From an uncultured Mycolicibacterium sp. (lineage in GTDB: Bacteria; Actinomycetota; Actinomycetes; Mycobacteriales; Mycobacteriaceae), in contig NZ_CALDGS010000067.1 of the NCBI RefSeq assembly GCF_937941905.1, forward strand, positions 1 through 20,922: a stretch of 20,922 bases of DNA. The letters are read 5' to 3'. Both the position numbers and the translations under genes were made by a program. This document shows, piece by piece, positions 1 to 6,814 of this stretch (positions are counted from its first letter, which is position 1; each line of letters begins with the position of its first letter). The notes under the pieces were generated by a model. The model saw only the letters and a list, made by a program, of their open reading frames with translations. It did not search any database and had not been told where the DNA came from.

Positions 1-14
1 GCGTCCGCCGACGC

Positions 15-73
15 GTGAACGTGAGGCTATGCCCGAAATCCCGGCCGGATCTCGGCCACGAGCTCACGTTCAC
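15..73. repeat. 11-bp perfect inverted repeat spanning the xdhC-like stop codon
   Basis: GTGAACGTGAG at 15-25 is the exact reverse complement of CTCACGTTCAC at 63-73, leaving a 37-nt loop that contains the stop codon of the minus-strand XdhC-like gene. It could fold in the transcript end as a weak terminator. The long loop and absence of a U-tract make this uncertain, and it may be chance in GC-rich DNA. Confidence 0.3.
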
Positions 74-1199
74 CGGCGTGGCCGTCGTGGTGGATGCGGC
101 CGGCGGTGCGGCTCAGCGGTAGCCCGGTCCCACCCCAGCGCCGGGCGATGATCTCCGCGGCGATCGACACCGCCGTCTCCTCCGGCGTGCGCGCCCCGAG
201 ATCCAGGCCGATCGGGCCGGCCAGCCGGTCCAGCTCGGCCTCGGTCAGCCCGGCCTCGCGCAATCGCCGCACCCGGTCGGCATGGGTACGCCGCGAGCCC
301 ATCGCGCCGATGTAGCCCACCCGCGGCAGCCGCAGCGCCACCTCCAGCAGCGGCACGTCGAACTTCGGGTCGTGGGTCAGCACGCAGATGGCGGTGCGCT
401 CGTCGATCGCGCCGGCCTCGGCCTGCGCGGCCAGGTAGCGGTGCGGCCAGTCCACCACCACCTCGTCGGCGGTCGGGAACCGGGCCGGGGTGGCGAACAC
501 CGGCCGGGCGTCGCACACCGTGACGCGGTAGCCCAGGAACGAGGCCTGGCGGGCCACCGCGGCGGCGAAGTCGATGGCACCGAACACCAGCATCCGCGGC
601 CGGGGCGCGAAGCCGGCCACGAACACCTCCATGCCCTCGCCGCGGCGCTGTCCGTCCGGGCCGAGGGTGAGCACCGCGCTGCGGCCGGCGGCGAGCAGCC
701 CGCGGGCGTCGTCGGCGACCGCGGCGTCGGCGCGCGGCGAGCCGAGGCTGCCGTCGGTGCCGTCGGGCCGCACCACCAGCCGCCGGCCCAGCCGCGCCGG
801 GTCGGGGTGGCCGATCACGGTGGCGACCGCGACCGGGCGGTGCGCGCGCAGCTCCTCGGCGACGTCGGGCAGCTGCGGAAAGCTCGTCCGCGAAACCGGC
901 TCGATGAAGATGTCGATGATGCCGCCGCAGGTCAGGCCGACCGCGAACGCGTCGTCGTCGGCGACACCGTAGCGCTGCAGCCGCGGCCGGCCCTCGGCGG
1001 CCACTTCCAGAGCCGCCTGGTAGACCGCACCCTCCACACAGCCGCCGGACACCGAGCCGCTGACCGTGCCGTCGGGGGCGACGACCATCGTCGCCCCGGC
1101 CGGCCGGGGCGCGGAGCGGAAGGTGCGCACCACCGTCGCCAGCCCGGCCGTGCCGCCCCGGTGCCACACCGCCAGCAGGTCGTCGAGCACGTCTTGCAT
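27..1199 (-). CDS. XdhC/CoxI family molybdenum-hydroxylase maturation protein
   Basis: This family inserts or sulfurates the molybdenum cofactor of xanthine dehydrogenase and CO dehydrogenase type enzymes in the cytoplasm. The 390-residue product has the N-terminal XdhC_CoxI region, with SVSGGCVEGAV near residues 46-56 and GLTCGGIIDIFIEP near 90-103. It then has a C-terminal XdhC_C Rossmann region (MLVFGAIDFAAAVARQ) and the signature stretches GYIGAMGSRRTHADR and IGLDLGARTPEETA. I chose the ATG at 1199 because TACGGT (1206-1211) ends 6 nt before it, a leaderless promoter layout. An in-frame TTG at 1238 lies inside the upstream terminator hairpin and would be a poor start. In M. tuberculosis the similar Rv0376c precedes CO dehydrogenase-type subunits, so those genes may lie beyond the left edge. 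That is inference. Confidence 0.9.
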   Translation of the reverse strand: MQDVLDDLLAVWHRGGTAGLATVVRTFRSAPRPAGATMVVAPDGTVSGSVSGGCVEGAVYQAALEVAAEGRPRLQRYGVADDDAFAVGLTCGGIIDIFIEPVSRTSFPQLPDVAEELRAHRPVAVATVIGHPDPARLGRRLVVRPDGTDGSLGSPRADAAVADDARGLLAAGRSAVLTLGPDGQRRGEGMEVFVAGFAPRPRMLVFGAIDFAAAVARQASFLGYRVTVCDARPVFATPARFPTADEVVVDWPHRYLAAQAEAGAIDERTAICVLTHDPKFDVPLLEVALRLPRVGYIGAMGSRRTHADRVRRLREAGLTEAELDRLAGPIGLDLGARTPEETAVSIAAEIIARRWGGTGLPLSRTAGRIHHDGHAGERELVAEIRPGFRA

Positions 1200-1211
1200 G
1201 GGGTTACCGTA
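1200..1211 (-). promoter_or_regulatory. Leaderless promoter -10 of the XdhC-like gene
   Basis: On the minus strand TACGGT fits the mycobacterial -10 consensus TANNNT. It is followed by 6 nt and then the ATG at 1199, so transcription would start at or next to the A of the start codon. No Shine-Dalgarno sequence is visible. Confidence 0.6.
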
Positions 1212-1221
1212 AGCTTTTCCG

Positions 1222-1267
1222 CCCGCGAGCAGACGCAAAATCCCCCATCACGGGGGTGCAGGCGTCT
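1222..1267 (-). terminator. Mycobacterial GCAGACGCAAAA-type hairpin terminator behind nhaA
   Basis: The outer stem AGACGC (1231-1236) pairs with GCGTCT (1262-1267), and the inner stem CCCCC (1242-1246) pairs with GGGGG (1252-1256). The left arm carries CGCGAGCAGACGCAAAA, the same motif found at 14360-14376. It begins 4 nt past the nhaA stop and precedes the promoter of the XdhC-like gene, so it should insulate the two. It looks like the TRIT family of mycobacterial intrinsic terminators, which I identify from memory. Confidence 0.75.
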
Positions 1268-1270
1268 GGG

Positions 1271-3118
1271 TCACTCCAGGGCGCGGATCAGGCTGGCGGC
1301 GTCCCACGGCCCGCGGTGGCGCACCCCGTTGACGAAGAACGTCGGGGTGGTGTTGAGGTCCATCACCTCGGCGTCGTCGGCGTCGTCGACGACCCGGTGC
1401 CGCACCCGCGCCCCGCGCACGTCGCGGTCGAACCGGGCGATGTCGCAGCCGGCGGCCGCGGCGTACCGGTACAGGTCGGCCCACTCCAACTCGTCCTGGT
1501 GGGCGAACATCAGCCGGCCCAACTCCCAGAACCGGCCCTGCAGGGCGGCGGCCTCGGCGGCGCGGGCGGCGTCGAACGCCCGCGGGTGCACCCGCTCGGC
1601 CGGGAAGTGCCGCCACACGTAGAGCAGGCGGTCGCCGAACCGGGCGCGGACCTCGTCGATCGCGCCGGTGGCCCGGCCGCAGAACGGGCACTCGAAATCG
1701 CCGTACTCGACCAGCATCAGCGGCGCGGCCGGATCGCCCAGGTAGTGGTCGCGCTCCGGGTCGAACGGCCGCACCAGGGTGAGCCCGACCGGTTCGGGCG
1801 GGCGGAACCGGTCGGCCAGCCGCAGGATCGCCCAGCCGGTGGCGAACGCCAGCACCGACGCCGCGAGCACGCCGATACGGGCCTCGTCCTGGCGCAGCGG
1901 GTCGTCGATGGCCAGCTCCACGATGAACAGCGAGATGGTGAAGCCGATCCCGGACAGCGCAGCCCCGCCGGCCACCCGGTCCAGGGTGAGCCCGGGCGCC
2001 AGCGTCCCGAGCCCGGCGGCCCGCATCAGCGCGGTGGCGCCGGTGATGCCGACCAGCTTGCCGACCACCAGGCCGGCGACGACGCCCCAGGTCAGCGGTG
2101 ACCGCGCGGCCGCCGCCACGGTGTCGAGGTCCAGCCGCACACCGGCGTTGACCAGCGCGAACAGCGGCAGGATGAGCAACGACACGTACGGCCCGACGGC
2201 GGTCTGCAACCGTTCGTTGATCGAGATCGAGTCGCGCAGCCCGCGGGTCGCCGCCCGGGCGTAGCGGGAGTTGGGCGACTGGCGGAAGGCCCGGATCAGC
2301 TCGACGGTGCGCTCGACCTGGTCGCGCTGCGGGGTGAACACCGGGATGAGCAGCGCGACCGCCACCCCGGCCAGGGTGGGGTGGATGCCGGCCGCCGCGA
2401 GTGCCACCCACAGCGCGAACCCCAGGGCGGCGTAGGCCGGCCCGCGCCCGGCCGGCAGCCGGCGCACCAGCGCGATCGCCACCAGCAGCGCCACCGCGAC
2501 GATCAGCGGCGTCACCGCGACGCGTTCGGTGTAGAACACCGCGATCACCACCAGCGCCCCGACGTCGTCGACCACCGCCAGGGTGAGCAGGAAGATGCGC
2601 AGCCGCCCGGGGTATTTCGGCGCGATCACCGCCAACGCCCCGATGAGGAAGGCGGTGTCGGTGGAGATCACCACCCCCCAGGCGTGTCCGCTGTCGCCGG
2701 ATGCGTTGAACGCCAGGAAGATCAGCGCCGGCACCGCGAGCCCGGCCAACGCGGCGACCACCGGTACCGCGGCCCGCGCCCGGTCGGTGAGCTCGCCGAT
2801 GGTGAACTCCGCGGTCACCTCCAGGCCGACGATGAAGAAGAACAGCGTCATCAGCCCGTCGTTGACCAGGTGCTGCACGGTCAGCTCGACGTGGTGGGCG
2901 CCGACGCTCAGCCCGACCGAGGTGTCCAGCAACGCGGTGTAGCCGTGCGCCCACGGCGAATTCGCCCAGGCGACGGCCACCACGGTGGCGACGAGCAACA
3001 GCACCGGCCCCGGCGGAACCCCGCTCCCCGACGCACCGAGCGCGACGAACGGGCGCGGTCTGCCCGCACCTTCCCGCCCGTTCGTCCTGTCGGGCGCCGT
3101 GTCGGGGTCGGGGGCCAC
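1271..3118 (-). CDS. nhaA: NhaA Na+/H+ antiporter fused to a C-terminal DsbA-like thioredoxin domain
   Basis: The 615-residue protein has two parts. Residues about 35-440 are a multi-spanning NhaA antiporter that exchanges sodium for protons across the inner membrane. The family's key charges are present: STDTAF with D154 (E. coli D133), VVDD with D184-D185 (E. coli D163-D164) and VVGK with K354 (E. coli K300). Residues about 455-615 are a DsbA/thioredoxin-like fold with CPFC at 477-480 and a cis-proline segment TTPTFFVNG near 590-598. The start is GTG, 1 nt after the stop of the acetoacetyl-CoA synthetase gene, so translation is probably coupled. Such fusions are annotated in actinobacteria. 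Which side of the membrane the thioredoxin domain faces cannot be told from the sequence alone. Confidence 0.93.
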   Translation of the reverse strand: MAPDPDTAPDRTNGREGAGRPRPFVALGASGSGVPPGPVLLLVATVVAVAWANSPWAHGYTALLDTSVGLSVGAHHVELTVQHLVNDGLMTLFFFIVGLEVTAEFTIGELTDRARAAVPVVAALAGLAVPALIFLAFNASGDSGHAWGVVISTDTAFLIGALAVIAPKYPGRLRIFLLTLAVVDDVGALVVIAVFYTERVAVTPLIVAVALLVAIALVRRLPAGRGPAYAALGFALWVALAAAGIHPTLAGVAVALLIPVFTPQRDQVERTVELIRAFRQSPNSRYARAATRGLRDSISINERLQTAVGPYVSLLILPLFALVNAGVRLDLDTVAAAARSPLTWGVVAGLVVGKLVGITGATALMRAAGLGTLAPGLTLDRVAGGAALSGIGFTISLFIVELAIDDPLRQDEARIGVLAASVLAFATGWAILRLADRFRPPEPVGLTLVRPFDPERDHYLGDPAAPLMLVEYGDFECPFCGRATGAIDEVRARFGDRLLYVWRHFPAERVHPRAFDAARAAEAAALQGRFWELGRLMFAHQDELEWADLYRYAAAAGCDIARFDRDVRGARVRHRVVDDADDAEVMDLNTTPTFFVNGVRHRGPWDAASLIRALE

Positions 3119-3119
3119 G

Positions 3120-5072
3120 TCAGGTCCGGGCGTGCCGGGCGTGCCGGGCGAACTCGTCGAGCACGTCCGGCCGGTCCACCGCGCTCGGCTGCAGCACGTC
3201 CGAGGGCTTGGCGCCGAGCAGGATCCGTTTGATCGGGATCTCCAGCCGCTTGCCGGTCATGGTGCGCGGAACGGCCGGCACCGCGATGATGTCGTCCGGC
3301 ACGTGCCGCGGCGAGGCCTCAGTGCGGATCGCCTCGACGATGGTGCGCCGCAGGGCCTCGTCGAGCTCGAAACCGTCCTCGAGCGCGACGAACAGCGGCA
3401 TCCAGTAGCCCCCGTCGGGCTGTTCCACCCCGACCACCAGGCAGTCGCGCACCTGCGGCAGGCTCTCGACCGCGGTGTAGATCTCCGCGCTGCCCATCCG
3501 CACCCCGCCACGGTTCAGGGTGGCATCCGAACGGCCGTGCACCACAACGGAGTTGCGTTCGGTGATGGTGATCCAGTCGCCGTGGCACCACACCCCGGGG
3601 TACTTGTCGAAGTAGGCGTCGCGGTAGCGGCGGCCGTCCGGGTCGTTCCAGAAGCACACCGGCATGGACGGCATCGGCCTGGTCAGCACCAGCTCGCCGG
3701 GCTCGCCCACCACCGGGCGGCCCGGTTCGGCCCAGGCCTCGACGGCCGCGCCCAGGCAGATGACGTTGAGCTCACCGGCGGTGATCGGCACCAGCGGGCT
3801 GCCGCCGATGAACGCCGTCACCACGTCGGTGCCGCCGCTCATCGAGACCACCGGCACCGGCCGGCCGATCCCCTCCTGGATCCAGCGGAACCCGGACGCC
3901 GGCAGCGGCGACCCGGTGGAGCCGACGGTCCGCAGCGCCGTCAGGTCGTGCTCCTTGCCGGGCCGCAGCCCGGCCTTGGCACAGGCCAGGTAGTAGCCCG
4001 CGCCGGCACCGAACACGCCGACCCGCTGCTCGGCGGCCATCCGCCAGAGTCCCCCGGTGTCGGGGTGGGTGGGGCTGCCGTCGTAGAGCACCACGGTGGC
4101 GCCGACGAGCAGCCCCGAGATCAGCAGGTTCCACATCATCCAACTGGTCGAGGACTGCCAGAAGAACCGGTCGCCGGGTTTGAGGTCGAGGTGCAGGCTC
4201 AGGTACTTCAGGTGCTCGAGCAGCACGCCGCCGTGGCCGTGCACGATGCCCTTCGGGGTGCCGGTGGTACCCGAGGAGAACAGCACCCACAGCGGGTGGC
4301 CGAACGGCACCGGGGTGGTCTGCAGCTCCCCGCCGGAGCCCACCACGTCGGCCCAGGGGACCGCGTCGGGCACCGGGGCGTCGCCGAGCCGGGGCACCAC
4401 CACGGTGGCCCGCAGCGTGGGCAGCGCGGCGCGGAGCTCGGCGAGCTGCTCGCGCCGGTCGTGGCGGCGGCCGTTGTACACCGACCCGTCGGAGGCCACC
4501 AGCACCGTCGGTTCGAGCTGGCCGAGCCGGGCCACCACGCCGCCGACCGCGAGATCCTGGTTGCACACCGCCCAGGTGGCGCCGGCCGCGGCCGCGCCGA
4601 GGAAAGCCGCCACCGCCTCGCCGATGTTGGGCAGGTAGCCGACCACCCGGTCGCCGGGGCGCACGCCCCGGGCGCGCAGCCAGGTGGCGAACGCGGCGGC
4701 CTCCGCCCGCAGCCGGTCCCAGCTCCACTCGGCCGCACCGTCCTCGCCGACGACGACCAACGCCGGCCGGGCCGGGTCGGCCCGCCGGAACAGCTCACCG
4801 GCGTAGTTCAGCGTCGCGCCGGGAAACCATTGCGCGCCCGGCATTTCCGAACTCGTCAGCACTGTCTCGGGCGGGTTGGCGGACCGGATGTCGAACCAGT
4901 GCCACACCGCGTCCCAGAACCACGCCACGTCGCGCACCGACCGTTCCCACAACGACTGGTAGTCGGCGAACTCGCCGCGGCCGGTCTCGGCCAGCCAGCG
5001 CATGAAGCGGGTGAGGTTGGCCTGTTCGACGGTGGCGCGATCGGGTTCCCAGCCCCCGGTCAGTTCGATCAC
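3120..5072 (-). CDS. Acetoacetate--CoA ligase (acetoacetyl-CoA synthetase)
   Basis: This ATP-dependent acyl-CoA synthetase would convert acetoacetate, CoA and ATP to acetoacetyl-CoA, AMP and PPi in the cytoplasm. It has 650 residues, the usual length of the family. The ANL-superfamily motifs are present: FSSGTTGTPKG (265-275), SGGTD (412-416), HGDW (497-500) and the C-terminal catalytic lysine region TMTGKRLEIPIK with K608. The N-terminal W-rich stretch (residues 50-60) and NYAGELF are typical of acetoacetyl-CoA synthetases rather than acetyl-CoA synthetases. The GTG start at 5072 follows a purine-rich GAGGAGAGGAG. It overlaps the upstream stop as GTGA. Substrate assignment is by family resemblance and could be another short ketoacid. 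Confidence 0.9.
   Translation of the reverse strand: MIELTGGWEPDRATVEQANLTRFMRWLAETGRGEFADYQSLWERSVRDVAWFWDAVWHWFDIRSANPPETVLTSSEMPGAQWFPGATLNYAGELFRRADPARPALVVVGEDGAAEWSWDRLRAEAAAFATWLRARGVRPGDRVVGYLPNIGEAVAAFLGAAAAGATWAVCNQDLAVGGVVARLGQLEPTVLVASDGSVYNGRRHDRREQLAELRAALPTLRATVVVPRLGDAPVPDAVPWADVVGSGGELQTTPVPFGHPLWVLFSSGTTGTPKGIVHGHGGVLLEHLKYLSLHLDLKPGDRFFWQSSTSWMMWNLLISGLLVGATVVLYDGSPTHPDTGGLWRMAAEQRVGVFGAGAGYYLACAKAGLRPGKEHDLTALRTVGSTGSPLPASGFRWIQEGIGRPVPVVSMSGGTDVVTAFIGGSPLVPITAGELNVICLGAAVEAWAEPGRPVVGEPGELVLTRPMPSMPVCFWNDPDGRRYRDAYFDKYPGVWCHGDWITITERNSVVVHGRSDATLNRGGVRMGSAEIYTAVESLPQVRDCLVVGVEQPDGGYWMPLFVALEDGFELDEALRRTIVEAIRTEASPRHVPDDIIAVPAVPRTMTGKRLEIPIKRILLGAKPSDVLQPSAVDRPDVLDEFARHARHART
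3127..3151. repeat. Short 9-bp tandem repeat at the 3' end of the acetoacetyl-CoA synthetase gene
   Basis: The unit CGGGCGTGC occurs twice in tandem followed by a partial third copy. It encodes the repeated Arg-His-Ala run at the C-terminus (residues about 642-650). Slippage could change the protein tail and the spacing to the nhaA start. Its significance is unknown. Confidence 0.45.
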
Positions 5073-6184
5073 GGGCTCCTCTCCTCCTCCGGTGTCAGGG
5101 CGTGTGCGGCCTCGAGCAGCATCCAGCCGGAAAGCTGAACGGACAGATCGCGTTCCGGAACCTCGGACGGGTTGACCGCGCCGTCGACGAACTCGGCCGC
5201 CCGGCCGGCGGCGGCCGGGACACGGGCCGGGCGGCCCCAGGCCGGGCCGAACACCGGCAGGCCGTCGACCTCGGCGCGGTTGTCCCAGGCCGCCCGCGCC
5301 GAGGCGAGCACGACGGTGCGCGCGCCGGCGCGGGCGGCCGCGTCGGCCCCGGTGTCGCCGGGCAGCGCGGTGGCGACCAGCGCCAGATAGCGGGCCAGGA
5401 TGCCGTTGAACAGTCCGCCGTCGCCCCCGCCGCCGCCGGTGACCACCCCGGCGTCGTCGGTCAGCTGCGCGCGCACCGCCGCGACGAGCCGGTGCACCCG
5501 CGCGGCGTGGCGGGGATCGTCGGTGCGGGCGGCGAGTTCGGTCTCCAGCCCGAGCACCACGCCCTGGCAGTAGGTGTACTGGGCGCACACCAGCGAGCCG
5601 GCCTTGATCCCGTCGAACACCAGGTGGGTCTCGGGGTCGACGAGGGTCTCGTCGATCCAGTCGGCCATCTGCTGCGCCCGGCGCAACCGGCCGTAGCGGG
5701 CCAGGAAGATCCCGGCCGGGCCGTTGGCCGGGGTGTTGAAGAACTGGTCCGGTTTGCGCCACGGGATGCCGCCGCCGTCCTCGGGCACCCAGGCACCCAG
5801 CAACTCGTCGGCCAGCCGGGCCAGGGCATGGTCGCGGCGCACGCCGACCAGTCGCCCGGCGCGCTCCAGCGCCAGCGCCAGCCAGGCCATGTCGTCGTAG
5901 TAGTCGTTGGTCCAGCGCAGGTTGCGCAACCGGTGGCCGCGGATCTGGCCGGCGATGCGGCGCAGCCGGTCCGGCCGGGGGTCGCGCAGCTGCGCGTCGA
6001 TCAGGCAGTCCAGCAGGTGGGCCTGCCACCAGTAGTGCCAGCCGGCGAACCGGCGCTCGCGCGGCCGGGCCGGCCAGGCCACCACCCCGAGCCGGGTGCC
6101 GGGCAGCCCCCACAGCCGTGCGTGGTGGCGGCGGAGCACGGCCGCCTCGGCGGCGGCGGCCCGCTCGGCCCATGTCTGGCTCAC
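5069..6184 (-). CDS. Glycoside hydrolase family 76-like protein (alpha-1,6-mannanase-type)
   Basis: The 371-residue protein resembles GH76 endo-alpha-1,6-mannanases, which form an (alpha/alpha)6 barrel. It keeps the paired catalytic aspartates in TNDYYDDMAWLALA (D97-D98), the GGGIPWRK segment near 137-144, and YTYCQGVVLGLETEL near 203-217, which matches the family's FTYNQG region. No signal peptide or lipobox is visible, so it appears cytoplasmic. That is unusual for a polysaccharide hydrolase but is how I recall the mycobacterial homologue (Rv0365c). The start is GTG at 6184, chosen because homology begins just after it and a GGGGG tract lies upstream. It is the first gene of the GH76-synthetase-nhaA operon and is divergent from tetR. 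Possible substrates are mannan-containing cell-envelope glycans, by inference. Confidence 0.82.
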   Translation of the reverse strand: MSQTWAERAAAAEAAVLRRHHARLWGLPGTRLGVVAWPARPRERRFAGWHYWWQAHLLDCLIDAQLRDPRPDRLRRIAGQIRGHRLRNLRWTNDYYDDMAWLALALERAGRLVGVRRDHALARLADELLGAWVPEDGGGIPWRKPDQFFNTPANGPAGIFLARYGRLRRAQQMADWIDETLVDPETHLVFDGIKAGSLVCAQYTYCQGVVLGLETELAARTDDPRHAARVHRLVAAVRAQLTDDAGVVTGGGGGDGGLFNGILARYLALVATALPGDTGADAAARAGARTVVLASARAAWDNRAEVDGLPVFGPAWGRPARVPAAAGRAAEFVDGAVNPSEVPERDLSVQLSGWMLLEAAHALTPEEERSP

Positions 6185-6233
6185 GCCCCCGATCCTGCCG
6201 CACAACCGGCCCGGTGCGACGCCCGTCACACCG

Positions 6234-6253
6234 ATGAGACAAATTTGTCTCAT
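6234..6253. promoter_or_regulatory. Perfect 20-bp palindromic operator between the GH76-like gene and tetR
   Basis: ATGAGACAAATTTGTCTCAT is identical to its reverse complement, and its AT-rich centre stands out from the surrounding high-GC DNA. A further GTCTCAT half-site lies at 6267-6273, abutting the tetR start. The palindrome is centred about 28 bp upstream of the likely tetR transcription start, over the -35 region. It is the probable binding site of the adjacent TetR protein, and it could also control the divergent GH76-nhaA operon. Confidence 0.85.
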
Positions 6254-6259
6254 ATGCAC

Positions 6260-6271
6260 TACTCTCGTCTC
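6260..6271 (+). promoter_or_regulatory. Leaderless promoter -10 of the tetR-MFS operon
   Basis: TACTCT (6260-6265) matches TANNNT and is followed by 6 nt and the ATG at 6272, giving a leaderless transcript. The GTCTCAT half-operator overlaps the initiation point, which would suit autorepression. Confidence 0.6.
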
Positions 6272-6814
6272 ATGACGGTGGAGCGGGAGGCCCTGCTGCG
6301 GGCGGCGGCCGAGTACCTGGGCCGGCGCCCGAACGCCACCCAGGACGAGATCGCCGCCGCCGTCGGGGTCAGCCGCGCCACCCTGCACCGCCACTTCGCC
6401 GGCAAGTCCGCGCTGCTCGCCGCGCTCGACGAGCTGGCGATCAGCGAGATGCGCCGCGCGCTGGACCGCGCGGACCTCGACCGCGGGCCCGCCACCGAGG
6501 CGCTGCACCGGCTGGTGACGGCCTGCGAACCGGTCTCGCCCTACCTGGCGCTGCTCTACAGCCAGACCCAGGACCTCGACACCGACCAGTCGCTGGCGGC
6601 CTGGGCCGAGATCGACGCCGCCATCAGCGCGCTGTTCGAACGCGGGCAGCGCAGCGGCGAGTTCCGGCCGGACCTGTCGGCGGCCTGGCTGACCGAGGCG
6701 CTGTACAACCTCGTCGCCGGTGCGGCCTGGGCGATCCAGAACGGCCGGGTCGCCGGCCGCGACTTCCACCACAACATCGTCGAACTGCTCTTGAACGGAG
6801 TGCAATCCCCATGA
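6272..6814 (+). CDS. TetR-family transcriptional regulator of an adjacent efflux gene
   Basis: This 180-residue protein has an N-terminal helix-turn-helix, ATQDEIAAAVGVSRATLHRHFAGKSALLAAL (about residues 22-52), typical of TetR. A helical ligand-binding half follows, containing a TetR C-terminal region (FERGQRSGEFRPDLSAAWLTEALYNLV). The start at 6272 is preferred over an in-frame ATG at 6254 because TACTCT sits 6 nt upstream of it. The start at 6254 would lie inside the promoter. Its stop overlaps the MFS start as ATGA, so the two are coupled. The 20-bp palindrome upstream is the natural operator, making this a probable ligand-relieved repressor of itself and the pump. The inducer is unknown. 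Confidence 0.92.
   Translation: MTVEREALLRAAAEYLGRRPNATQDEIAAAVGVSRATLHRHFAGKSALLAALDELAISEMRRALDRADLDRGPATEALHRLVTACEPVSPYLALLYSQTQDLDTDQSLAAWAEIDAAISALFERGQRSGEFRPDLSAAWLTEALYNLVAGAAWAIQNGRVAGRDFHHNIVELLLNGVQSP

Noticed and set aside
1200..1238. TTG at 1238 as an upstream start for the XdhC-like gene
   Set aside because: The added 13 codons lie partly in the nhaA terminator hairpin and show no family similarity. The ATG at 1199 has a well-placed promoter.
3127..3151. The 9-bp repeat as a mini-satellite or regulatory element
   Set aside because: There are only about two and a half copies, and they lie inside coding sequence, so it is reported as a feature but not as a finding.
2985..5138. 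A 717-codon open frame on the plus strand
   Set aside because: It is antisense to the acetoacetyl-CoA synthetase gene and rich in His, Gly, Arg and Pro with no recognisable domain, so it is a coding shadow.
6254..6271. ATG at 6254 as the start of the first tetR
   Set aside because: It touches the palindrome and precedes the predicted -10 box, and the six extra residues add nothing recognisable. It remains possible if transcription starts further upstream.
6185..6805. Upstream extension of the GH76-like frame to 6805 on the minus strand
   Set aside because: The extension is antisense to a clear TetR gene and passes through the operator. GH76 similarity starts after 6184.
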